Of a stretch of DNA of 64,000 nucleotides, positions 1 to 7,951 are shown one piece after another. The first letter of the stretch is position 1. Each line of letters opens with the position of its first letter. The stretch covers positions 147,911 to 211,910 of the forward strand of contig CANFJX010000001.1 in assembly GCA_947447665.1 (NCBI GenBank), read 5' to 3'. Position numbers and translations under genes: made by a program. This DNA comes from Bacteriovoracaceae bacterium (GTDB taxonomy: Bacteria > Bdellovibrionota > UBA1018). The notes under the pieces are model-generated. The model saw only the letters and a program-made list of their open reading frames with translations. It was not told the DNA's origin and did no database searches.

Positions 1-485
1 TCTGAAAGAATGAGAGAGCGAGAGGCTTCCATCTGGCGCTCTACGTGGGGCAAAAGCTGTTGTTGGAGTTCTTTTGGGAAGCGAAATTGAGGCGGAGGAT
101 CCCAGTCGATTCGGGCAATTTGTTGCTTTCTAGCAACCAACCGCGCCTTAATGATGGTTCTCACCTCAGCATTTCGGAACGGAATGACTGAAATATTCTT
201 ACGATTAAAAAGTTTTAAAAGCTGCTCGGACCCCTCATCAAAACCTAAGAATGGGAAGCAGTCAGCTGTCGAACCCAAGGAGGCTAAGTTAGATACAACG
301 TTTCCGGCCCCACCCAAGCGAAACAACTCTTCACTTACAGCCACCACTGGTATCGGCGCCTCAGGACTGATGCGCTTCACGTCGCCAATAATGTAACGAT
401 CGAGCATATAATCGCCGATCACCATCACTCGTGTTTTCCAAAGATCAGAATTAAATTTTTCCTGGACCCGCTTGAGAAGACTCAT
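1..485 (-). CDS. hldE: D-glycero-beta-D-manno-heptose-7-phosphate kinase (HldE/RfaE kinase domain), 3' end outside window
   Basis: Only the first 161 codons lie in the window; the frame is open to base 1. The product phosphorylates heptose-7-phosphate in ADP-heptose synthesis for the LPS inner core. It reads as the N-terminal part of a PfkB-family sugar kinase: GDYMLDRY at residues 24-31, RISPEAPIPVV at 38-48 and a GGAGNV glycine motif at 58-63, all hallmarks of HldE/RfaE1. The ATG at 485-483 has a GAGGG Shine-Dalgarno five bases upstream. It is divergent from gmhA, which acts one step earlier in the same pathway. Whether the protein is kinase-only (HldA-like) or also carries the C-terminal nucleotidyltransferase domain cannot be seen here. 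Confidence 0.9.
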   Translation of the reverse strand, partial: MSLLKRVQEKFNSDLWKTRVMVIGDYMLDRYIIGDVKRISPEAPIPVVAVSEELFRLGGAGNVVSNLASLGSTADCFPFLGFDEGSEQLLKLFNRKNISVIPFRNAEVRTIIKARLVARKQQIARIDWDPPPQFRFPKELQQQLLPHVERQMEASRSLILS

Positions 486-605
486 CGTTTCCCTCTCTGC
501 CTTTCTCTATCTCATGGTATTACCCAGCAATATACCGCTTAAAGACGAATAAACAAGGGGAACTCACCTATACAGAATGTCCTGAAACGGGTAAGCTTTT
601 CCCCT

Positions 606-1199
606 ATGATGAACTATCAATCTATTTGGCAAGATTCCCTCAAAGATGCTCAGCAAGCCCTTCAGGCATTCATGGACTCCTCGAGCACACTCCACCAACT
701 TGAGCTCATCTCAAAAGAGATCGTTCAGACCTATCAGAGAGGCGGAAGCGTGTTTAGCTGCGGAAATGGAGGCTCCCACTGCGATGCCATGCATTTCGCT
801 GAGGAACTCACAGGACGCTATCGCAAAGATCGAGCTCCCCTCGGGGCTCTTGCCTTGGGAGATCCCAGTCACGTCACCTGCGTGAGTAACGACTACGGCT
901 TTGATCAGATTTTTGCCAGACAACTCAAAGGGCTCGCTCGTCCTAATGATCTCCTTCTGGTCATTTCTACCAGCGGAAACTCGAAGAACCTCATTCAGGC
1001 TGTCGAGGCCGCCAAAACGATCCCGATTCGTTCCATCGCTCTACTCGGTAAAACAGGGGGAGCCCTTCGCGAAATGTGCGATCAACATGTGATCGCTCCG
1101 GGCGCGACCAGTGATCGAATTCAGGAAATCCACATTAAGATCATTCACACTCTGGTTGAAATTGCGGAGAGAGCTATTTTTCCAGAAAATTATCTTTAA
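606..1199 (+). CDS. gmhA: Phosphoheptose isomerase GmhA
   Basis: The 197-residue protein is a SIS-domain isomerase that converts sedoheptulose-7-phosphate to D-glycero-D-manno-heptose-7-phosphate, the first committed step of LPS heptose synthesis, in the cytoplasm. The diagnostic block SCGNGGSHCDAMHFAEELTG runs over residues 51-70 and includes the conserved Glu of the active site. STSGNS (121-126) is the SIS phosphate loop, and QEIHIKIIH (173-181) carries the second catalytic residue, a His. Length matches the family (about 190-200). Two adjacent ATG codons (606 and 609) could start it, and no strong Shine-Dalgarno is visible. It is divergent from hldE, so the intergenic region may coordinate both heptose genes. 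Confidence 0.96.
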   Translation: MMNYQSIWQDSLKDAQQALQAFMDSSSTLHQLELISKEIVQTYQRGGSVFSCGNGGSHCDAMHFAEELTGRYRKDRAPLGALALGDPSHVTCVSNDYGFDQIFARQLKGLARPNDLLLVISTSGNSKNLIQAVEAAKTIPIRSIALLGKTGGALREMCDQHVIAPGATSDRIQEIHIKIIHTLVEIAERAIFPENYL

Positions 1200-1236
1200 A
1201 AGGACTTTTAATAGTTTTTTTGAGGAGTTTTAAAAA

Positions 1237-1314
<78 letters not shown>

Positions 1315-1455
1315 AACTTTGAAGCCGTGACTTTAACCAAGTCATCGCCCCAAGTCAAACGCTAGTTCGTAGGATGATCATTTAGTGCACAAAATTTTTT
1401 AGGTCCTTGGACCAAACTATTGTGGATTCTGCAAAATCTCTATAATGTCAGCCCT

Positions 1456-1692
1456 ATGTCACAGTTTAAGTTCGATCGGGAAATCTACCTCAACATCGCC
1501 CAATCCGAAGGCATCTCGGCAGCTCTAACTCGGCTGCAAGCTGACTCCATGAAGTGGGAACACCAGACCTTTGAAGGACCCGAGGGCTACCAACCTAAAG
1601 CATGGGATGATCTCAATGAAGTTCGCGAGTTCGCAAGGGAACTCTGGGATATGGATCTGCAGCGTGACACCAATCCATCTGCAGGCGCTTAG
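1456..1692 (+). CDS. Small hypothetical protein, 78 aa
   Basis: This acidic, soluble protein of 78 residues begins MSQFKFDREI and belongs to no family I recognise. There is no signal peptide or membrane segment. I chose the ATG at 1456 because a TATAAT -10 box lies at 1441-1446, with a weak TTGTGG at 1420-1425. Transcription would then start only a few bases before this ATG, and the upstream TTG at 1420 would lie inside the promoter. There is no Shine-Dalgarno before the ATG. The gene converges on and overlaps by four bases the FliG-like gene on the other strand. The residue pattern (amphipathic helices, conserved-looking Trp and Asp) suggests a real protein, but its function is unknown. Confidence 0.6.
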   Translation: MSQFKFDREIYLNIAQSEGISAALTRLQADSMKWEHQTFEGPEGYQPKAWDDLNEVREFARELWDMDLQRDTNPSAGA

Positions 1693-2129
1693 CCGAGGGG
1701 AATTCTTTTCGTTCCAATGACGTTGGTTCTCTCCAACTTTCGAGCTGTCTCGATCAATTTAAGCTGCCCAGCCTCAATCAATGAAGCATTTGGGCTCTGA
1801 TTTTCGAGTACTTCCCTAATCTCAAGCCCAATAGGCAATCGGACCTTTGAAAGGAACCGGTCCTTAATTTTTTTATCACTTTGATGGATTGCAAAACCTA
1901 CCGACTGGGAAGGCGCTTCAGATAAGACCTCGGCCAGCTCTAAATCAGGCATCTGAACGATATCAACAAAAGTAAGCATAAAACTTAAAGCGAGCTTTGC
2001 GTATTCAGGATCTTCCTTTAGCCCAATGTCAATCATCTTTTGACGCCTAACCAGTGGCGTCGTTTCCCACAACTGCACAAGTTGCCTCAAACCTTCAGGA
2101 TTTTTTTTAAAACGACTGAATACACTCAT
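1689..2129 (-). CDS. FliG C-terminal-domain-like protein
   Basis: The 146-residue soluble protein has a C-terminal half (about residues 78-138) that reads like a FliG motor-switch repeat. It has a short DKKIKDRFLS helix start, as in the family's 'EELREKILSNMS', then an acidic EIREVLEN helix, then a long helix ending LKLIETARKLE, corresponding to the FliG 'AQKEIVEIARRLE' helix. Full FliG is about 330 residues with three domains, so this would be a single-domain orphan. No flagellar gene lies nearby. It could serve as a motor or gliding accessory, or be an unrelated armadillo-like fold. I am fairly sure of the resemblance and not of the role. A TATAAT box sits exactly six bases before the ATG, so the mRNA is predicted leaderless. 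Confidence 0.55.
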   Translation of the reverse strand: MSVFSRFKKNPEGLRQLVQLWETTPLVRRQKMIDIGLKEDPEYAKLALSFMLTFVDIVQMPDLELAEVLSEAPSQSVGFAIHQSDKKIKDRFLSKVRLPIGLEIREVLENQSPNASLIEAGQLKLIETARKLERTNVIGTKRIPLG

Positions 2130-2135
2130 ATGAAG

Positions 2136-2165
2136 ATTATAAGAATACCTTCAAAATTTAGTCAC
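2136..2165 (-). promoter_or_regulatory. Promoter of the FliG-like gene, leaderless geometry
   Basis: Read on the minus strand: GTGACT (2165-2160), an 18-base spacer, TATAAT (2141-2136), then six bases (CTTCAT) and the ATG. A start about seven bases after the -10 box would fall on the ATG itself. Confidence 0.6.
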
Positions 2166-2187
2166 TAAAATTTATTGATCCTTTCAG

Positions 2188-3957
2188 TTAATAAATAAAA
2201 GTATCGGGAAACTGAAGATCTACGACCACTTGGGTCGCGTCTATCGCCCGGTATTGCCTGCTCAGACCCTTTTTAAAAGACTTTCTTAATTTTGGCTCAC
2301 TTGCTAAGCCAATATTTTTTTCATAAATGGCCTGGGCTTTTTTCCGCTCTCCAAGCACATCTAGACAACGAGCGAGATACAAATCACGCACTAAAACTAC
2401 GTGACTCGAAAGAACCAGAGAGAGCGTTTTTTCCAAATAGTTTCGCGCCTCCTGAAATCGATGAATCTTAAAAGCCACAATTGCTCCCTGCAACCAAAGG
2501 TGACCATCCTGAGGAAACGCTTCTATAGCCCGCTGAAGATGAGCCAAGGTTTTTTCCTGGTAACCCTCCAGTTGATTTTCGACATGATAACTTAAGTAAG
2601 CGCTACGGTAGTGTCTCACAGCCTCAAGTAACCCTGCAGATTTAGGCTGAAAGCCCGTGACTATCCGAGCTGACTCCTCGCATTCTAATGCCGAACGCTG
2701 CCAAAATTTTTCTACATCAACCTCGAGAAAATCTCCTAAGCCTACCGGAGACTCTTGCCGATACCCCATCCAAAACTTAAGGGACTCTGGCTCAAAAACC
2801 GCTGATTTAATCGTCGTGACTACACTGAGCGTATTTCCGAACACGCGCTCTTGCCCGGTAAAAAAGTCCACGTGGTCTCCAAGGGTCTCAGCCATATGGC
2901 GCGGCTCGAGCTTGCCGCGATGAGATTCAAGTAGTTGCCTCATACGAAAAAAACGAGCATGAAGATCTTCGCAGTATGCACCCGACAAGAGAGCTTCGGT
3001 TTTACGAAAGTCATCCGAATGAAAATAATTAGTATGCGTCAGAAGTCCATCTGACACACGGTGGACCCGTACACCGTCAGGGGTCATTTGAACAACTGCA
3101 GCATCTTTTTCCCGAGCACTCGAAATCACGAAAGACCAGTTCGCAAACGGCCGCTTGCGACTCACGAGGTCAATGGCCTGAGTGAGCGTTTTTGCCTTGC
3201 GAATCACCTCGTCACCCACAACGATAATTGGGTGACCTTGCAAGGTCACTTTTTTACCAAAATGAGCATGAGTAAAAAGGGTAAGCCCCTCTCGATTCAT
3301 CGCCGTCAGCCCCCCCGTGTGAACGCCTGCCGAAGTCAGCGCAACGTAAGGAATCTCTCCTGGATGGTCGGGCTCATTAAACACGACTGTAGCTTGCCGC
3401 TCCCAAGACCCTACAATCAAGTAATCGAGGTTCCTACAAGCCAAAAATCGACCCTCTTTAGTCCAACTCGGAAAAGCCACGGCACTCGTGCAGCCAGGCA
3501 AGCCGCCCGGAATCCACTCCGGTAACACATGCTTCATTAACGAAGACCGAGCCAGTAACATCATTGCATCCGCTTGAATCACGCACTCGCGCATTTCTGA
3601 ATAGGATAAACCTAATTCCTCAGCCATGCCTGAGATTGCCTGACGTATCTCAGGCTCGAGACGCCGATCGATGAGTGGCACTAGAATTTTTTTATAAAAA
3701 GCCACGACCGAATCTTGAATCCAAGGGTTCTGCAATAATCCCGGACCTCTTCGAATCAGCCATTCGTTTTTTTTAATTAAAACAGGAATCGGTCCTTGAG
3801 CAACTTTTTCCCTCAAGAGAGCGGCGTGAGCCCTAGCGCGCTCAGCCACATTACCTCGCACTCGAATAAAATGAATACCTCGCACCGTCCTAAAGTCTAA
3901 ACTTGAATCTGGCCTCATCGGAGCGCCAAAGTAAGCCAGTCGCTCATAAATAGCCAT
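2188..3957 (-). CDS. C45-family Ntn-hydrolase (acyltransferase/amidase) with C-terminal TPR region
   Basis: Residues about 20-420 match the peptidase C45/acyl-CoA:6-APA acyltransferase type of Ntn hydrolase. The likely nucleophile is Cys156 in PGCTSAV, followed by FLACRNLDY (171-179), which these enzymes carry just after the autoprocessing site. Further along come HTGGLTAMNREGL and a conserved HTNYF. Such enzymes cleave or transfer amide-linked acyl groups, and the substrate here is unknown. The last 150 residues (about 435-575) are helical pairs with spaced Ala/Tyr/Leu typical of tetratricopeptide repeats, an unusual addition. No signal peptide is visible, so it is probably cytoplasmic. The start ATG at 3957 lacks a good ribosome site. 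It lies 38 bases downstream of the RDD gene in the same direction. Confidence 0.72.
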   Translation of the reverse strand: MAIYERLAYFGAPMRPDSSLDFRTVRGIHFIRVRGNVAERARAHAALLREKVAQGPIPVLIKKNEWLIRRGPGLLQNPWIQDSVVAFYKKILVPLIDRRLEPEIRQAISGMAEELGLSYSEMRECVIQADAMMLLARSSLMKHVLPEWIPGGLPGCTSAVAFPSWTKEGRFLACRNLDYLIVGSWERQATVVFNEPDHPGEIPYVALTSAGVHTGGLTAMNREGLTLFTHAHFGKKVTLQGHPIIVVGDEVIRKAKTLTQAIDLVSRKRPFANWSFVISSAREKDAAVVQMTPDGVRVHRVSDGLLTHTNYFHSDDFRKTEALLSGAYCEDLHARFFRMRQLLESHRGKLEPRHMAETLGDHVDFFTGQERVFGNTLSVVTTIKSAVFEPESLKFWMGYRQESPVGLGDFLEVDVEKFWQRSALECEESARIVTGFQPKSAGLLEAVRHYRSAYLSYHVENQLEGYQEKTLAHLQRAIEAFPQDGHLWLQGAIVAFKIHRFQEARNYLEKTLSLVLSSHVVLVRDLYLARCLDVLGERKKAQAIYEKNIGLASEPKLRKSFKKGLSRQYRAIDATQVVVDLQFPDTFIY

Positions 3958-3995
3958 AGACTTCTAGAGGGCTCTGCGATGTATTTAATTTTACT

Positions 3996-4499
3996 TCACT
4001 GAACTAAGCTCGAACCCTTGAGCTTCACGACACTCATCGTTCCAGAAATCAAATCGTGCAAAGCACGCTTTTCAGGATGAAAAGCCGCCATCATAAAGCC
4101 AACCCCCAGGGTGATATAAGATGCAAAATAACTCAGACACCGAACCAATGATTGGCGCAGGGAGACTTTCTCTTTCGTCTCAGTCGAAATGACATAAATA
4201 CGAAATAGACGTTTTCCTGGAGTAGTTCCAAACCTTGAAGTCAGGACAGTGAAGTAAATCAGCGAAAAAAATACTCGACTTCCCACGACTGCCATCTGCA
4301 TCCCGAGAGAGTCCACAGCCTCGGCCCAGGAAAAAGAACTCCTACCCGCTGAATCAAAAAAAATTGTCTGAACCCAATAAGCCCCCCCTAGAACTGCAAA
4401 AACAGCAACGATGGCAATCAGATCGAGCAGAATACTATCGACAAAATCAGCCAAAGCTCGGAGCCAAAACCCAGCATATTTAAACTCACTTGCAACCAT
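3996..4499 (-). CDS. RDD-family inner-membrane protein
   Basis: This 167-residue integral membrane protein has the RDD-family signatures: YAGFWLRALADFVDS at residues 8-22 (the Arg and Asp pair that names the family), TPGKRLFRIYV near 96-106 and HDLISGT near 149-155. Four hydrophobic segments are visible, roughly 22-43, 70-87, 120-140 and a weaker one between. RDD proteins are proposed Na+(K+)/H+ antiporters in some bacteria, but most are uncharacterised, so no substrate is assigned. A TTGACA box sits 31 bases before the ATG. The gene is divergent from the exported protein at 4595 and probably cotranscribed with the C45 hydrolase. Confidence 0.85.
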   Translation of the reverse strand: MVASEFKYAGFWLRALADFVDSILLDLIAIVAVFAVLGGAYWVQTIFFDSAGRSSFSWAEAVDSLGMQMAVVGSRVFFSLIYFTVLTSRFGTTPGKRLFRIYVISTETKEKVSLRQSLVRCLSYFASYITLGVGFMMAAFHPEKRALHDLISGTMSVVKLKGSSLVQ

Positions 4500-4507
4500 A
4501 GCCCATG

Positions 4508-4536
4508 ACCTTCGGCTCGCTGAGTCTTCATGTCAA
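4508..4536 (-). promoter_or_regulatory. Probable promoter of the RDD gene
   Basis: On the minus strand a perfect TTGACA (4536-4531) is followed by a 17-base spacer, a poor -10 (GAAGGT, 4513-4508), then eight bases and the ATG. The spacing matches the near-leaderless promoters elsewhere in the window, but the -10 is weak. Confidence 0.4.
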
Positions 4537-4594
4537 CCCATTTTTTTCTGCCGGCATAAGGCTTGCTTTCTAGCCGCCGGGTGGAGGACGAGAC

Positions 4595-5410
4595 ATGAGC
4601 TCTTTGCTATTCATCCAAGGAAATAGAAAAAAAATTTTTGTGATGTCCGCATTGTACTTTTTTTCTGCGACTGCATTTGCCGCCATGCCAGAAAAGGAAT
4701 ACCTGTTACAATTAAAAACAGCGAACGAATTAGCGCTCAAGAAAAAGCTTTATTCATCTCGAACTGACCAGGCACTGTCCTCCCAACTTCTGATGAGACT
4801 CTTTGGGCGCTACTATCAGGTCGGAGACACCTGGACCGTGGCCGCATGGCAGTTTGAGCACGGCATGATGCGCATGACGGGAGCGTCGAATCAAACCAAG
4901 AGTCAAGTCGGACGCGGAGGAGTCTTCAAATATCAGGTGACTGAAGTGAAGAATGGAACCCACCCACAGGTCGTCATACAAGTCACGCAGATGGAGGAGC
5001 CTGGCTTTCAGCGCGTCGACCCGAACGTTCAATATTTACAACTCACTATGAACGACTCGTTGCTTCAGAGCGAAAAAATTTACAGCATCGGGCCTAACTC
5101 TCAACTCCGGACAGCATCCCCCAATGGAATTCACACAGAAATATCTCCCCTCGAGCTTTATCCCTTGGATACCCCCGAAGTCTCCTTCGTTAACAAAATT
5201 CCATTCAAGGCGCCGGACCTTCCTTCTACAATTCAGAAATTCGTGAACCAAACGGGTTGGCAGCTAAACTCCTCAAACACGCTACAGTTCGAGCAAGATG
5301 ACTTCTTCGGGCGCCCGATCGACATCATCTGGGAACTCGGTAAACCTTGGCCCTCCTTTTTAAAAACAAGTAACGGCATAGCTATTTTATTAGATAGGAG
5401 CACTCAATGA
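4595..5410 (+). CDS. Exported protein of unknown function, coupled to a transglutaminase-like lipoprotein
   Basis: The 271-residue protein has an N-terminal signal peptide (hydrophobic core FVMSALYFFSATAFAA, cleavage probably after AFA or FAA near residue 30) and a soluble, mixed beta-rich remainder with no Cys pairs. I do not recognise the family. A strong GGAGG Shine-Dalgarno lies seven bases before the ATG. Its stop overlaps the start of the next gene (ATGA, 5407-5410), so the two are translationally coupled and likely act together outside the cytoplasm. It could be a chaperone, inhibitor or substrate-presenting partner of the downstream enzyme-like lipoprotein; that is inference from the coupling only. 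Confidence 0.7.
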   Translation: MSSLLFIQGNRKKIFVMSALYFFSATAFAAMPEKEYLLQLKTANELALKKKLYSSRTDQALSSQLLMRLFGRYYQVGDTWTVAAWQFEHGMMRMTGASNQTKSQVGRGGVFKYQVTEVKNGTHPQVVIQVTQMEEPGFQRVDPNVQYLQLTMNDSLLQSEKIYSIGPNSQLRTASPNGIHTEISPLELYPLDTPEVSFVNKIPFKAPDLPSTIQKFVNQTGWQLNSSNTLQFEQDDFFGRPIDIIWELGKPWPSFLKTSNGIAILLDRSTQ

Positions 5411-6801
5411 GAGCACAGTCGAGAGCTTGGCCACTCCCTATTATTTTAATGATGAGCTTAGGTTTAATATCCTGCGGCACGGGCTCGGAGTCCCAAAATC
5501 TCGGAGAAAATGCATCTCCACTGGGTGTCTCGGGGCGCGGCCCGGACCGCACTTTTCAGCCCTCAGACCTCAGAGGGGAAAAAAACTTTGCTCACCTCAT
5601 CAACACATTCACTCAGGGAAAGACGGAACCCACTCCCTGGGCCGGTTACTGGTGGCCTTACACGAGGAATGGAATTGCAGCCGGGGGTTTTTCAGACAAT
5701 ATCAGTCCCGCCGGAAAATATGATGCAGCAAGGGGACACACGACCCAAGCTCAGCAGTGGGAGGTCAAAAATCACGGAGCAGGAGTTCCGAAGGTCCAGC
5801 AATGGTGGGGGCACTGCAATGGATGGTGTGCTGCCTCAGCACTTTTTCCAGAGCCCCACGAGTCAGTTAAAGTAAATCAAATCAATTTTGGAATTGGGGA
5901 TATTAAAGCACTCCTCACCGAAGCGGGTATGTCAGTCGACGCAGACTTCTTCGGAGAGCGAATCGACGTAGACGATCCCAACTCACCCAAATATTGGGAC
6001 ACCGTCCCTGACCAATACTTCTTAGTGCTCACGAACTACATCGGTAAACTCAAACGTGCGGTTTTGATTGACCGCTACACAGGATCCCAAGTCTGGAACC
6101 AACCACTCGCCGGTTATCGATTTGAATATCCCAAGCCTTCAGACTATCTAGGTAACTCTCCCGATGCTCCCAATGTCTACAAAATCCAGCTGACCTCTAA
6201 AATCTGGTGGTTAGACGATGGGGTAGCCCCCGACGTTCAAACTCATGCCTTCAACTTTGAGGAGGACGACCCCACTGGAGTCATTCAATCTCGCACCCTC
6301 AAAATGGAAGTGTGGCTAGACGGCCCCGTTCAGTTCGAATCCGATGGAAAAATTACCGCCAGCGGAGATGTGATCGTGACCAAAAAAAACGACGCCTACG
6401 TGGGCGGCGCCTGGATGATGGGGGAAGGCTATATGGTTGACGCTTGGCCCGATTACATGTGGGTTCCGTACAACCTCACTAAACCTTTTGATCCAGACGA
6501 AGACTACGTCAATCCCTACATTGATGCCGAATGGCTCCAAGCCCATCTTCTCACACCCAATGGGAGTGATGACCCAAGCGTTGCACCTGGACGCCTTGAA
6601 TCTGCCCCTCCCGCTTATCCGGCTGGATACCCCTATCGCTACACACCAGGATTGCCCTTTTTCCCGGGCAGTTACCCTAATTTTCCAACCACAGGCTCCG
6701 GTTTCCCAACGGGATATAATCCAAATACACCATCAAATTCAGGTACTTGGCCCACAAATTCAGGAACCTGGCCTGCCGGAGCCCCCTCTAGTCCAAGGTG
6801 A
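5407..6801 (+). CDS. Lipoprotein with transglutaminase-elicitor-like (TGase_elicitor) domain
   Basis: The 464-residue protein starts with a lipoprotein signal (hydrophobic segment then LISC, lipidated Cys23). Residues about 60-360 resemble the transglutaminase-elicitor family first known from Phytophthora. The block QQWWGHCNGWCAAS (131-144) contains the presumed nucleophile Cys137, followed by a GDIKALLTEAG motif. Then come VLTNYIGKLKRAVLIDR and WNQPLAGYRFEY, which match my memory of that family, where Ca2+-dependent enzymes crosslink Gln and Lys side chains. The last 70 residues are a Pro/Gly/Tyr/Ser tail with a repeated SGTWP unit, probably a disordered spacer. It is translationally coupled to the upstream exported protein. 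Substrate and activity are unknown; a papain-like protease is the alternative. Confidence 0.68.
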   Translation: MRAQSRAWPLPIILMMSLGLISCGTGSESQNLGENASPLGVSGRGPDRTFQPSDLRGEKNFAHLINTFTQGKTEPTPWAGYWWPYTRNGIAAGGFSDNISPAGKYDAARGHTTQAQQWEVKNHGAGVPKVQQWWGHCNGWCAASALFPEPHESVKVNQINFGIGDIKALLTEAGMSVDADFFGERIDVDDPNSPKYWDTVPDQYFLVLTNYIGKLKRAVLIDRYTGSQVWNQPLAGYRFEYPKPSDYLGNSPDAPNVYKIQLTSKIWWLDDGVAPDVQTHAFNFEEDDPTGVIQSRTLKMEVWLDGPVQFESDGKITASGDVIVTKKNDAYVGGAWMMGEGYMVDAWPDYMWVPYNLTKPFDPDEDYVNPYIDAEWLQAHLLTPNGSDDPSVAPGRLESAPPAYPAGYPYRYTPGLPFFPGSYPNFPTTGSGFPTGYNPNTPSNSGTWPTNSGTWPAGAPSSPR

Positions 6802-6859
6802 TTGGATTTATTACACTTTTAATGAGCAATAAACAGGAACCTATGGTACTTAATGCAAC

Positions 6860-7891
6860 GTGCAATATTTGATAAAAACGGTATTTTTTATTACCCTATT
6901 ATTATCTGCCACCACTAAAGCCTCTGCAAACGTCCCGTCCCCTATTTCAACAGACCCTCTTTCGCCCGCAGCCAAAGTAACCGCTACTGAAGAACCCCCT
7001 CAAGACGCTCTTCAGGCGCTAAAGAAATCTCTCGGGGTTACCTATTTTTCCTTTTTCTATGGCCCCGGCCTTCATCCTGATTCTTTTGGTTTTAGCCCCA
7101 ACCAGCTAGGAGAAGCAGAAAAACACGGCCTTTACCTCCAAAACAATGTGTCTTTTCGATACAAGTTTTCAAGTAACTTGGCCCTCGACATCCAAACCCG
7201 TTTCAATATTTTCCTGACTAACTTCAAGCAACTCAGCGACTTTCAACCTTTCATTTGGGAAAGCCCTCGAATCGGCATTTCAGGAAAACTCCTCCACGGT
7301 ACAGACTGGTCAATCAGTGGTGCAATCAATACGGATTTCCCTTATTTTCTACCTCAGCCCTTCAGCGGATTTGAAGTCCGACAAAGAACGGTACTCCTAA
7401 ATCCCGGAATGTTTGCTAATTTCACTTATGAGCCAAAGCAGAGTAAATGGTCGGTTTTTAGCGTCCTCGCCCCTCGAGTGTTTTTTTATGCAGACCGAAA
7501 CGCTGCAGAGCCCTCATTCCTCAAGGGCGGCTACACCGCCCAAAACAAGCCCGAGCTCATTATCGCCCTCCAACCCACCGTGAGCTACCAGATTTCAAAC
7601 TCACTCAGCCTTTCCCTGGGTGCCAAAATTGATTATCGGAAGCACGTCCTATCGAGCTGGAATCCTTTGAATGCCGATTTTGCCTCCAACGGAACCAATT
7701 CAGCCTGGCGAGTCGCCCCCATGAGTGTGTTTCTTGGCTTCACCTACAAACTCTCTCCTGCTCTCACCGTTTTCCCTTTTATCGCAACTTATCCAATTAA
7801 TGCCCAAAGAGTTGACGCAACCACAGGCGAAAAAGCCACCCTCCTGGAAACCACTTCGATCGGGATGTGGGTGCGAGGAACCCTCTTTTAG
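6860..7891 (+). CDS. Predicted outer-membrane beta-barrel protein
   Basis: The 343-residue protein has a signal peptide (YLIKTVFFITLLLSATTKASA, cleavage near residue 23). A region of alternating hydrophobic and polar residues follows, with frequent aromatic girdle residues, and it ends in a hydrophobic strand finishing with Phe (VRGTLF), the usual C-terminal signal for BAM-assembled barrels. No specific family is recognised. The start is a GTG at 6860 without a clear ribosome site; AGGAA at 6836-6840 lies about 20 bases upstream and is better placed for a nine-codon reading frame at 6843-6872. It follows the two exported proteins by 58 bases and is probably in the same operon, which would link it to the envelope. 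Confidence 0.68.
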   Translation: MQYLIKTVFFITLLLSATTKASANVPSPISTDPLSPAAKVTATEEPPQDALQALKKSLGVTYFSFFYGPGLHPDSFGFSPNQLGEAEKHGLYLQNNVSFRYKFSSNLALDIQTRFNIFLTNFKQLSDFQPFIWESPRIGISGKLLHGTDWSISGAINTDFPYFLPQPFSGFEVRQRTVLLNPGMFANFTYEPKQSKWSVFSVLAPRVFFYADRNAAEPSFLKGGYTAQNKPELIIALQPTVSYQISNSLSLSLGAKIDYRKHVLSSWNPLNADFASNGTNSAWRVAPMSVFLGFTYKLSPALTVFPFIATYPINAQRVDATTGEKATLLETTSIGMWVRGTLF

Positions 7892-7916
7892 CCGGCCTGC
7901 TCAGGCATCTGAGCAA

Positions 7917-7945
7917 TTGACACCAAGAATCCAGCCTTGTATAAA
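7917..7945 (+). promoter_or_regulatory. Promoter of tatA, leaderless geometry
   Basis: A perfect TTGACA (7917-7922), a 17-base spacer and TATAAA (7940-7945) are followed by only six bases before the ATG at 7952. This is near-consensus sigma70 and predicts transcription starting at or next to the initiator A. Confidence 0.75.
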
Positions 7946-7951
7946 ACGCTT

